Shown here piece after piece: positions 24,379 to 30,822 of a stretch of 64,000 nt of DNA. This DNA is from Denitratimonas sp037478135. Its GTDB lineage: Bacteria; Pseudomonadota; Gammaproteobacteria; Xanthomonadales; Xanthomonadaceae. The position numbers and the translations under genes are program-made. The DNA lies in contig NZ_JBBHDV010000014.1 in NCBI RefSeq assembly GCF_037478135.1, positions 1-64,000 of the forward strand, read 5' to 3'. Position 1 is the stretch's first letter; every line of letters starts with the position of its first letter. The notes beneath the pieces were generated by a model, which worked only from the letters and a program-made list of their open reading frames with translations, searched no databases and was not told the DNA's origin.

Positions 24379-24525
24379 TTAGCGGCTCTTGCGATAGCGA
24401 CCAGGAGCACTGGCCTGGGATTGATACTTGGCGGTCTGAATGGCCGACAGCAGGGGGAAGATGATGCAGCGGGAAATGACAATCCCGACAGCACTACAAG
24501 CCAAAAGAACGATCAGTTCCATCAT
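24379..24525 (-). CDS. Small single-pass membrane protein
   Basis: 48 aa. One membrane segment (ELIVLLACSAVGIVISRCIIFPLL, residues 3-26) and a basic tail (KYQSQASAPGRYRKSR). AGGAG lies 4 nt before the first of two adjacent ATG codons. The leader holds a type C pseudoknot and a pair of competing hairpins. Function unknown. Confidence 0.6.
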   Translation of the reverse strand: MMELIVLLACSAVGIVISRCIIFPLLSAIQTAKYQSQASAPGRYRKSR

Positions 24526-24539
24526 GTGTCTCCTGGGAA

Positions 24540-24657
24540 AACCCCAAGAGACATCCCGAAGGGAATGTCCCTTCGGGGTTATGGTTGAGTATGCATCCGG
24601 TCCTTGTGGACCTGGCACAGGTTGGATGCGGGTGCGCCGACCTCAGAAACGCTGAGG
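24540..24657 (-). promoter_or_regulatory. Pseudoknot leader RNA, type C copy 3, with attenuator-like hairpins
   Basis: Minus-strand order: P0 CCTCAG/CTGAGG (24641-24657), strand a GGCGCA (24633-24638), b GCATCC (24624-24629), a' TGTGCC (24614-24619), hairpin GGTCC-ACAA-GGACC (24599-24612), b' GGATGC (24593-24598). Both a/a' and the RCAA hairpin covary against the other type C copies. Downstream, CCCGAAGGGA/TCCCTTCGGG and GACAT/ATGTC hairpins overlap and exclude each other (24540-24582). Confidence 0.78.
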
Positions 24658-24671
24658 TGCCGTTTTCACGG

Positions 24672-24926
24672 TCAGCCTACCACAACATCGTGGAGGCGTT
24701 GCAACAGCGGTCGCAGCTCCTGGGCGCAGGCCGGATCGTCCTGACATTGATCCAACAGCTCACCGATCAGGATGTTTGCGCTGTTCGCAGAACCTGCGGT
24801 ATCGAGCATCTGCAATGACTGATCCAGCTCACGCACAGCCTCTGCCAGATCACCATGTTCCCAGCGCTGGACCACCTGCCGGGCAGCATCAATGACAGCA
24901 TCCACCAGAAGGGGATCACTTTTCAT
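24672..24926 (-). CDS. Small acidic protein of unknown function
   Basis: 84 aa, all-helical in appearance (ELLDQCQDDPACAQELRPLLQRL), acidic. AAGGAG lies 7 nt before ATG 24926; overlaps the preceding stop (ATGA). Third gene of the 25502-24672 unit. Confidence 0.55.
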   Translation of the reverse strand: MKSDPLLVDAVIDAARQVVQRWEHGDLAEAVRELDQSLQMLDTAGSANSANILIGELLDQCQDDPACAQELRPLLQRLHDVVVG

Positions 24927-25201
24927 GAGAAGCTCCTTGTATCGAAGAGAGTAGGGAAGTCCGCGTTCATCTTGCCCCTCGGCGGCGACTGCACCTCCGA
25001 AGGGATCCGACACGTGCCGTAGGCCCACCACGTAGCTTCGGGCCATCGCTCATTGGCCAGGCGTCGAACCGCAGACACCTGGGCCAGCGCGCCCGCATGA
25101 TCGTTCGTGAACGGGCCAAGTGCCAGCGCATGCCGGCGACCATCAAGCACGCTCACGTAGTAGTGGCCGGGTTGGGTGTCAGGCATCTGCTCACTGTTCA
25201 T
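24923..25201 (-). CDS. Accessory protein of unknown function
   Basis: 92 aa from ATG 25201 (MNSEQMPDTQPGHYYVSVLDGRR). The HYYVSVLDGRRHALALGPFTNDHAGALAQVSAVRRLANE segment looks like a small alpha/beta domain seen in many ICE accessory proteins. Overlaps its neighbours on both sides by 4-11 nt, so co-translated. Confidence 0.55.
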   Translation of the reverse strand: MNSEQMPDTQPGHYYVSVLDGRRHALALGPFTNDHAGALAQVSAVRRLANERWPEATWWAYGTCRIPSEVQSPPRGKMNADFPTLFDTRSFS

Positions 25202-25502
25202 CGTCCAGCTCCCTGCAAAGCTCACGGCCCACGTGCGAGATCGTCCATTCCTGTTGCCAGGCTGAGCCTGGAAGGACAGTGAAGTCCCGAACAATCAGGT
25301 TGAATTTCTTCATGTGGAGAAAGGTCGCCATGCCAAATCCGTTGCAGATGACGTGATCATCATCTTCGAGCCACGCCGCGAATTGCTCGCGGCCAATGTA
25401 GCGATTGCTTTTGAGGCTATGGTGCCATTTGCCGCCCTCTTCCAGGATCAGCAATGCCTTCCTCATCCTGGCGTCCAACTTGGGTTTTGTTTCAGTAGCC
25501 AT
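25191..25502 (-). CDS. Accessory protein, possibly winged-helix
   Basis: 103 aa (MATETKPKLDARMRKALLILEEGGKWHHSL). The N-terminal half (RKALLILEEGGKWHH...) could be a winged helix; no close family recognised. ATG 25502 has ATGGAGG upstream. A terminator hairpin (25519-25549) ends only about 5 nt before that site, as at the C5 methyltransferase gene, so expression probably needs read-through. Confidence 0.55.
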   Translation of the reverse strand: MATETKPKLDARMRKALLILEEGGKWHHSLKSNRYIGREQFAAWLEDDDHVICNGFGMATFLHMKKFNLIVRDFTVLPGSAWQQEWTISHVGRELCRELDDEQ

Positions 25503-25518
25503 ATCGGCCTCCATAGAG

Positions 25519-25549
25519 GAAAAGGCCGCCCCTCACAAGAGGGGCGGCG
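25519..25549 (-). terminator. Intergenic terminator/attenuator
   Basis: GCCGCCCCTC/GAGGGGCGGC stem followed by CTTTTCC on the minus strand, between the 25557-25826 gene and the 25502 gene. Confidence 0.75.
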
Positions 25550-25556
25550 ATGAGGT

Positions 25557-25826
25557 CTAGGCAGTGCCGTCGACGTACAGTTCCTGATGACTGCTCATCA
25601 GGTGATTGACAGCCTTGCGAGCTGCAAGACAACGACGAATCGTGCTGGCCGTCTCCGGAAGATCCCGGGTCAGGACAGGGCTATCCATAGCCAGCGATTC
25701 GATCGCGAACATGAAGCCCGTCCCGGAGTTGGGACGGAAGGCCATAACCTTGATGCCGGTGAACAAGGTCACCAGCATGGCCAGGGCCTGGAGCACAACG
25801 AAAACAACCTTCTGTTTCAGGTTCAT
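25557..25826 (-). CDS. Small membrane-anchored accessory protein
   Basis: 89 aa with one N-terminal membrane segment (VVFVVLQALAMLVTLFTGIKV, residues 7-27) and a cytoplasmic or periplasmic domain with one Cys. ATG 25826 has GAGGTG 7 nt upstream; GTG 25835 overlaps that site. Leader carries a type A pseudoknot. Confidence 0.6.
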   Translation of the reverse strand: MNLKQKVVFVVLQALAMLVTLFTGIKVMAFRPNSGTGFMFAIESLAMDSPVLTRDLPETASTIRRCLAARKAVNHLMSSHQELYVDGTA

Positions 25827-25845
25827 GGTAAACACCTCGTAGAAA

Positions 25846-25975
25846 GTCCCCGCGCTTGCGCGCTTGCCGGTGGATGGGGACGGGACCGGCGTATCGCCCG
25901 ATGGGCAATCCGTGTGCCTACAGAGGCTTTTTCATGCACGCGACGGCACCGGCATCTGGCCGAATCACGCGCAAG
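25846..25975 (-). promoter_or_regulatory. Pseudoknot leader RNA, type A copy 3
   Basis: Strand a GCCGGT (25885-25890), b GTCCCC (25876-25881), a' ACCGGC (25866-25871), hairpin GCGC-GCAA-GCGC (25852-25863), b' GGGGAC (25846-25851), preceded by P0 GCCC/GGGC (25896-25906). The RCAA hairpin is one pair shorter than in other type A copies. Ends 20 nt before the start codon. Confidence 0.75.
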
Positions 25976-25996
25976 AAAAAGCCCCCGAATGGGGGC
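25976..25996 (-). terminator. Terminator of the 26036-26743 gene
   Basis: GCCCCC/GGGGGC stem followed by a T run on the minus strand. Confidence 0.85.
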
Positions 25997-26035
25997 TGAA
26001 GGAGGGATTGCAGCAGGAGCCAGTTAGGTGATGAA

Positions 26036-26743
26036 TCAGGCTACCCCGATGCATCGTGCGGCCACCTCGTGAATGACATCGCCGTGACTCTTGAACAGCA
26101 GTGGCATCAACGTAGATAGGTGGCGCGCTTCAGCATCGGTGAACGTCCGCTCATCATTGGCGCTGGCAATCACGGTGGCCGGATCGTCATCAGGATGGAA
26201 GAGCAATCCCGTTTCCGTCATCTTCTGGAACCACGATTTCACCTTTTCCAGGTCGTGGCAGTTGCCCGGCGTCAGCTCACCGATGGGGTGACGCAGGACA
26301 TCCCGAACCACAATCCTGGGCGGTGGAACACCCTCCGGCCATTTCGAGGCTTTCAGGAAAGTGAGCTGTCCAGCCGGATCCATCGTGCACTCGATGACGG
26401 GCACACTGGCCACATCTGCGAGCAGATCAAGCAGCTTGGCGTATCCATCACTGTCGCGCAGCGGGGCATCGGATTGCAGGCGGGTGGTCACCGCCCACTT
26501 TGCCAGTGGCTCGATCACCTCGTAAGCGAATACACCATCCAGCTCGATGTTGTCGGGAACCTTGCTCAACTGGTTCATGCAAAATCCGACACACTCATGG
26601 ACCAACTCGATCATCCCGCCAGGGTGGTACTTCACCATCAGGCGGTGAAGCTCTTGCTTCAATTCGTCAAGACCCTGCTGGATCCCGATGCCGATGAAGG
26701 CCATCTCAAAGGGATCCACGGAAAACATTTCAGATTGCGTCAT
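26036..26743 (-). CDS. Accessory protein of unknown function
   Basis: 235 aa (MTQSEMFSVDPFEMAFIGIGI...). Soluble, mildly acidic. No recognised domain; a possible C-terminal helical segment (FTDAEARHLSTLMPLLFKSHGDVIHEV). ATG 26743 has AAGAGG 7 nt upstream. Single-gene unit between its type A leader and its terminator. Confidence 0.6.
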   Translation of the reverse strand: MTQSEMFSVDPFEMAFIGIGIQQGLDELKQELHRLMVKYHPGGMIELVHECVGFCMNQLSKVPDNIELDGVFAYEVIEPLAKWAVTTRLQSDAPLRDSDGYAKLLDLLADVASVPVIECTMDPAGQLTFLKASKWPEGVPPPRIVVRDVLRHPIGELTPGNCHDLEKVKSWFQKMTETGLLFHPDDDPATVIASANDERTFTDAEARHLSTLMPLLFKSHGDVIHEVAARCIGVA

Positions 26744-26763
26744 GTCAGTACCTCTTGGAGAAC

Positions 26764-26892
26764 GTCCCCAGCGCTTGCGCGCTTGCCGGTGTATGGGGAC
26801 GGGACCGGCGATCACCCGATGGGCAATGCGTGTGCCTTGCAGAGGCTTTTCCTTGCACGCGACGGCGCCGGCACCTGGCCGGATCACGCACA
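26764..26892 (-). promoter_or_regulatory. Pseudoknot leader RNA, type A copy 4
   Basis: Strand a GCCGGT (26804-26809), b GTCCCC (26795-26800), a' ACCGGC (26785-26790), hairpin AGCGC-GCAA-GCGCT (26770-26783), b' GGGGAC (26764-26769). P0 is GCCC/GGGT here. b' ends about 20 nt before the start codon. Confidence 0.75.
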
Positions 26893-26916
26893 AGAAAAAG
26901 CCCCCGATTGGGGGCT
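26893..26916 (-). terminator. Terminator of the 27734-27073 gene pair
   Basis: AAGCCCCC/GGGGGCTT stem followed by T residues on the minus strand. The 26917-27072 stretch between stop and terminator contains a short open segment (RELDIPDNDFEPLQRFRKAL) without a start codon, possibly a gene remnant. Confidence 0.8.
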
Positions 26917-27072
26917 TGAAAGTGTCGACCTTCGTGAATTGCCTCAAGGTGCCGGTTGACGTTGTTCGAGAACTTGAAGGATCGCGCATTGGGACTTTTT
27001 CACTTCTTTGCGCCGATGAGAGCTTTGCGAAACCGCTGCAACGGCTCGAAATCATTATCAGGTATGTCTAGT

Positions 27073-27303
27073 TCACGGATGATCGCGCTGGGTCCAGTCG
27101 CCTGTCTCCAATGCCTCGATTGCTTCTTCCCGGGAGTCCCAATACTCGACACTCTCGCGGGATTCCGGGCCAGCCATACGTGATGCCGTTCCAAGGTAGA
27201 AGCGGCCATTCCCAGAGGTCAAAACCACCACATCCAGATCGTACCCAACGGATGCGGCGAGCTTGCCTTTGAACGGCTCATTGCGTGCAGTGGCTTGGTT
27301 CAT
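27073..27303 (-). CDS. Small accessory protein of unknown function
   Basis: 76 aa (MNQATARNEPFKGKLAASVGYDLDVVVLTSGNGRFYLGTA). Looks like a small beta-rich domain with a C-terminal acidic helix (YWDSREEAIEALETGDW). AGGAG lies 7 nt before ATG 27303; overlaps the stop of the DUF1566-like gene (ATGA). Confidence 0.55.
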   Translation of the reverse strand: MNQATARNEPFKGKLAASVGYDLDVVVLTSGNGRFYLGTASRMAGPESRESVEYWDSREEAIEALETGDWTQRDHP

Positions 27304-27734
27304 GATGCTGCTCCTCGCATGCGGCATGGACGGACCCACCATTCCATACTCTTGATATAAACGCCCAAGTGACCGAACTGAAAAAACACGGCCCAGGCAT
27401 CGTCCAACGGACTGGAGGCATCAGACGTTGAAGTCCAGATGACTTCGGAGATCGACTTCGAGGTGTTGATCGTTGCTCGGAAAGCCGGGTCGCGAGCCGG
27501 AGTAGAGCGAGTCACGTCCACAATTGACAGGGCCTCGTGGTATGTCGGGAGACGCCAACTGCCGCCAGCGAGATCCAAATTGGCAGCAGCCTTGCCGGCA
27601 TCATGAAAGTTGTGCGGTTCCGGCAACAGATCAGCCAGCCACTCAAGATTGGTGGCCGGATCGTAAACGATGCAGTAGTCATCGCCAGGGACGACTTCGC
27701 GGCCCTGGTCATCACAACGGATGAAGTTCTTCAT
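27300..27734 (-). CDS. DUF1566/Lcl C-terminal-like domain protein
   Basis: 144 aa. Shows the DUF1566 pattern: an aromatic-containing start (ATNLEWLADLLPEPHNF), GGSWRLPTYHEALSIVDV, then EVIWTSTS and AWAVFFQFGH ending in VRPCR. The fold is often found in secreted or phage/ICE proteins; no signal peptide here. ATG 27734 follows AGGAACAGGGAC. The type B pseudoknot leader precedes it. Confidence 0.65.
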   Translation of the reverse strand: MKNFIRCDDQGREVVPGDDYCIVYDPATNLEWLADLLPEPHNFHDAGKAAANLDLAGGSWRLPTYHEALSIVDVTRSTPARDPAFRATINTSKSISEVIWTSTSDASSPLDDAWAVFFQFGHLGVYIKSMEWWVRPCRMRGAAS

Positions 27735-27787
27735 GTCCCTGTTCCTTTGACTGAAAAGCAAAAAATGCCCGTCACGGAACAACGACA

Positions 27788-27897
27788 CACCCCATGGGCA
27801 TGTGTTGCCCGATCGGGGTGTTGCGGAGAATGCGCCCGGCCTTGTGGCCGTGGCTCCGATGCGGCGCGTGCGGAGCCGGGTGCCAACGTGGTTGGCA
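27788..27897 (-). promoter_or_regulatory. Pseudoknot leader RNA, type B copy 2
   Basis: Minus-strand order: P0 TGCCAAC/GTTGGCA (27881-27897), strand a GGCTCC (27872-27877), b GCGCC (27863-27867), a' GGAGCC (27852-27857), hairpin CGGCC-ACAA-GGCCG (27837-27850), b' GGCGC (27832-27836), then a CACCCC/GGGGTG hairpin (27788-27820). Compared with copy B1, a/a' and the RCAA hairpin change in a compensatory way. Confidence 0.78.
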
Positions 27898-27934
27898 GTT
27901 CCATGCGCGACTGTACGGCAAGACAGAACCACGT

Positions 27935-29005
27935 TCAACTCCCGATTTCGGCCTGAGCGCTGGCCAGAGCTGCCATTGCACCACGGCGAACATCGAGCTT
28001 GCGGGCGTATTTCACTGGCTGCGTGCTGGTGCTCCAGCCACCTGCAAGCATGACCAGTCCCAGATCCGCACCGGAGGCCATCAGATCCTCGCAAGCCCCG
28101 ATCCGGGTGCTGTGGGCGGCATAGTCAGCCGGGTCGATGTGGGATCCCAGGGCGCCCAAGCGTTGCTTGATGATCTCGGGGATCTGTCGCGTGGACAGCG
28201 GTCGGGCGCTGGCTGACTGTTCGATGGCACGGGGCACCGGGCGGAAGAGGGCGCCACCGGCATCGGCCAGCTGCGCACCGGCCAGCACCAGCGCCTGGCC
28301 CCAATGATCCAGCGCCTTCATGGTGTCGGGTCGCAGGAACCGCATCATGCCCACGCCTTCCTGATCGGTCTTGGAGCGCAGCACGTGGACCAAGCCAGTG
28401 CCATCCTCATGCCGCTCGATGTCTTCCCAGCGCATGGCCACCAATTCAGAGCGCCGGCACAAGGTGTCATAGGCCACCCGCAGCAGCGCGGCGTCCCGCA
28501 GGCCGCGCAAGTCATCCTCGATCGCGGCCACCGCCTGCACCAGCAGATCAAAGGTCAGGCCCTTCTTGCTTTCCTTCCTGGCATCCAGCCGGGGATTGCG
28601 CAGGATCCCGGGCCAACGACGCTTCCATCGCTTTGTTGCAAAGGGATTGGACAGCTCCAATGCTTCGTGGATCAGGTTCAAGGCCCACACATGGGCCTCC
28701 AGCGTGGATCGCTTGCGCCCTGCGGCTACCAGGTGCTCGCAGTAGGCCAGGATCATGTCCAGTGTCGCCGGCAACGGCGCGGCAAGTTGGCCCTGCTGAC
28801 ACCACAGGGCGTACCCGCGCAGCGCGGAATGAAGCGCCCTGTGGGTGTTGGGCGCGAAGCTGTCTGCTACATCCGCGTTCCATTGCGCAAAGGCGACCGT
28901 TGCTTCATCTGGAATCGGCAGATGCAGCCCACGGCCCAGATCCACGGCGTGCAGATCCGAGTCGGCCATGGGAAGGGCCAGCGGCTGGCATATATGGCCT
29001 GTCAC
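27935..29005 (-). CDS. Tyrosine recombinase/integrase (XerC/D-like)
   Basis: 356 aa from GTG 29005 (344 aa from ATG 28969; neither has a strong ribosome binding site). A SAM-like N-terminal domain (about 35-150) precedes the catalytic domain with Arg in LCRRSELVAMRW (about 210), Lys in LRSKTD (about 237), HSTRIG (about 320) and the Tyr in PVKYARKLD (about 338). Could integrate the ICE, resolve dimers, or belong to an inserted smaller element. No attachment site was recognised beside it. Confidence 0.82.
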   Translation of the reverse strand: MTGHICQPLALPMADSDLHAVDLGRGLHLPIPDEATVAFAQWNADVADSFAPNTHRALHSALRGYALWCQQGQLAAPLPATLDMILAYCEHLVAAGRKRSTLEAHVWALNLIHEALELSNPFATKRWKRRWPGILRNPRLDARKESKKGLTFDLLVQAVAAIEDDLRGLRDAALLRVAYDTLCRRSELVAMRWEDIERHEDGTGLVHVLRSKTDQEGVGMMRFLRPDTMKALDHWGQALVLAGAQLADAGGALFRPVPRAIEQSASARPLSTRQIPEIIKQRLGALGSHIDPADYAAHSTRIGACEDLMASGADLGLVMLAGGWSTSTQPVKYARKLDVRRGAMAALASAQAEIGS

Positions 29006-29017
29006 TTTCGTGCGCTT

Positions 29018-29230
29018 CTACTGATCAATCAGAACAAGGGTTTCGGGATTCTTCATCGCTGCTTCAATCTCACTGGTGTTGCCGGTGATAGACCAATAAT
29101 CCCGCATGAAGCCAATGCTAAGGCCGGCTATTTCTGCTGCCCTCTTCCAGCTCGGTGCCGCTACCACCGTGCGGACCTCCTTTCGGCCCTGACCGAGGGT
29201 CAGGCCACTATATACTTTGAGCTTTGCCAT
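29018..29230 (-). CDS. Small protein of unknown function
   Basis: 70 aa (MAKLKVYSGLTLGQGRKEVRTVVAAPSWKRAAEIAGLS). Beta-beta-alpha appearance; the segment AAPSWKRAAEIAGLSIGFMRDYWS suggests a small phage/ICE-type domain. ATG 29230 overlaps the end region of the gene before it. Last gene of the 30715-29018 unit. Confidence 0.5.
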   Translation of the reverse strand: MAKLKVYSGLTLGQGRKEVRTVVAAPSWKRAAEIAGLSIGFMRDYWSITGNTSEIEAAMKNPETLVLIDQ

Positions 29231-29231
29231 T

Positions 29232-29513
29232 TCATCCCTCGATCCAGCCAGCTTCAACCATAGACTTTGACGAACAACGTTCATCCACAAACTTGAAGTG
29301 CACATGCACTTCGACGCACGTCGATTTAGTGAAAAAGAACACAGACTCAACCTCAAGCGGATCCTCACCTTCACCGAGAGAAATCATGTCTCCGACTCTC
29401 GGCAGGAAGGGGAACTGCGTCACCCGAGTCCAGTCCATTCCAGTCAGTGGTGGCTCTGTGGGCTTATCATGCGGCCAATTTGTCTCTAAGAACCAATTGA
29501 TCTTGTACGTCAT
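29232..29513 (-). CDS. Small protein of unknown function
   Basis: 93 aa (MTYKINWFLETNWPHDKPTEPP). Central PRVGDMISLGEGEDPLEVESVFFF looks like a small beta-barrel. GGAG lies 9 nt before ATG 29513, which overlaps the preceding stop (ATGA). Confidence 0.5.
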   Translation of the reverse strand: MTYKINWFLETNWPHDKPTEPPLTGMDWTRVTQFPFLPRVGDMISLGEGEDPLEVESVFFFTKSTCVEVHVHFKFVDERCSSKSMVEAGWIEG

Positions 29514-29740
29514 GTGTCGATGCTCCACTTTGATGCCTCAGAGTCGTCCTGGTTAGCTGCACCAGCTGGCGGACAGCTGCACAGTTTGTCGGCTTGGGCC
29601 TGCAAGGTGTCGGCCAACTCGCCCGGCCCAACGAACAGTTTTCGTTCTCGACCATCCGCGTATCGGTGTGCGCTGTAATGGCGCTCGTAAAGATCAAGGC
29701 AATCACGATCTCCATCCTTCGTTAGCCACCAGTAACGCAC
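29510..29740 (-). CDS. Probable truncated phage-type protein
   Basis: 76 aa from GTG 29740. DLYERHYSAHRYADGRERKLFVGPGE resembles the N-terminal signature of a phage/plasmid family (RHYSxRxYxDGRxxxxFVGPGEK...), from memory. After this point the sequence no longer resembles the family (LADTLQAQADKLCSCPPAG), suggesting a frameshifted or replaced tail. It may be non-functional. Confidence 0.45.
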   Translation of the reverse strand: MRYWWLTKDGDRDCLDLYERHYSAHRYADGRERKLFVGPGELADTLQAQADKLCSCPPAGAANQDDSEASKWSIDT

Positions 29741-29748
29741 AACAACAT

Positions 29749-30414
29749 TTAACCCCCCTGACCACGGCTGTAGCTGTTGGACGAGTTCGGTGTACTGACA
29801 GGAGCAGCGGGCCTGTCAGCGTTGCCGATCTTGGCTATACGGCTGGGCACCGGCTTTTCCGGGCCTGGCTGACCGTCCTTGTGGCAACCCGGAATGGCCT
29901 TGGCGGCTTCCTCGTACTTATCGGTGTATTCTTCGTACAACACCTGCATAGCAAGGTCATGCCGACCACGGTTGGAAATACCCCTCACACGCTCCATGTA
30001 GACGGCTTTTTCAGCATTGCAGGCCATCTCGTTCACCGAGGCAATGGCTTGGTACTCCTCAATCTTCTTGAGCTTTGCATCAATCTCCTCACGGGTGATG
30101 CGAACCATGTTGCCGCTGCTGGTATACAACGTCTGTTTGTCCTCGGAGAGGACGAAGCTGGTGCCACCCAGACTGTTGGGGTAGGCAAGATGTCCATCCT
30201 TCTTGTTGAGCAGGATCTTTCGGACTTCAGTGTGATCCGGATGGAGCAACACATCCTGCATGAGATAGGCGTCCCCATCGCGCACAATCTCAACAACTGA
30301 AAAGCTCGGACTCTTGTCGTTGTAGTACATCCCCAGATAGGGATCGCTGGCCCCAGGGGAGCATGCTGTGACAGTCAGAATCACGCCTGCGAGCAGGCTC
30401 ATTACATACTTCAT
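29749..30414 (-). CDS. Putative lipoprotein of unknown function
   Basis: 221 aa. A lipoprotein signal peptide (MKYVMSLLAGVILTVTAC, cleavage before Cys18) is followed by a beta-rich domain (YLGMYYNDKSPSFSVVEIVRDGDAYLMQD) and a helical segment with a Ser/Pro-rich tail. GAGGTGTGAG lies before ATG 30414. Membrane anchored, probably periplasmic. No family recognised. Confidence 0.65.
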   Translation of the reverse strand: MKYVMSLLAGVILTVTACSPGASDPYLGMYYNDKSPSFSVVEIVRDGDAYLMQDVLLHPDHTEVRKILLNKKDGHLAYPNSLGGTSFVLSEDKQTLYTSSGNMVRITREEIDAKLKKIEEYQAIASVNEMACNAEKAVYMERVRGISNRGRHDLAMQVLYEEYTDKYEEAAKAIPGCHKDGQPGPEKPVPSRIAKIGNADRPAAPVSTPNSSNSYSRGQGG

Positions 30415-30424
30415 GGCTCACACC

Positions 30425-30715
30425 TCATTCACTGATTAAAGAGTGCTCCTGGATCAAAACCAACGCCCTTTGGAGCAGGGCCTTATGGCTTTCCGGTGGC
30501 TCAGATTCATGTGGAGGGATCCCCAGATTCCAAAGCAGTTCTTCTGCCTCGATCCCCTGGTGTTCAAGCGAGGCCATCCACTCAGGGGCGGACCCGCCTC
30601 GCAACACGATGGTCAGCTCGTTATCGGATCCAACGTACAGGCGGGCCGGCGTGCGGGAGATCCACTCCAGGCCCGGTAACCGCAGCCTCAGTGTGCTTGC
30701 GACCGGCACCCTCAT
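30425..30715 (-). CDS. Small protein, paralogue-like to the 39194-39598 gene
   Basis: 96 aa from ATG 30715 (AGGGG upstream; ATG 30721 is alternative). Shares with the 39598 protein the pattern L-x-I/L-x-L-x-G...EW..SL....I/V..EEL.W.LGI/L. Function unknown. A terminator hairpin lies directly upstream of its ribosome binding site. Confidence 0.5.
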   Translation of the reverse strand: MRVPVASTLRLRLPGLEWISRTPARLYVGSDNELTIVLRGGSAPEWMASLEHQGIEAEELLWNLGIPPHESEPPESHKALLQRALVLIQEHSLISE

Positions 30716-30730
30716 GGGCATGCCCCTGGA

Positions 30731-30762
30731 AAGGGCGCCGCCAGTGTGGCGACGGCGCCCTT
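30731..30762 (-). terminator. Terminator/attenuator after the 30823-31878 gene
   Basis: AAGGGCGCCG/CGGCGCCCTT stem, with TTTCC on the minus strand, ending about 10 nt before the next gene. Confidence 0.65.
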
Positions 30763-30822
30763 GATCTTTGTTTCAGCCACGCCTTTCAGCCGCTTCGATG
30801 CAGGTGACCAAGCCATCGCCCG

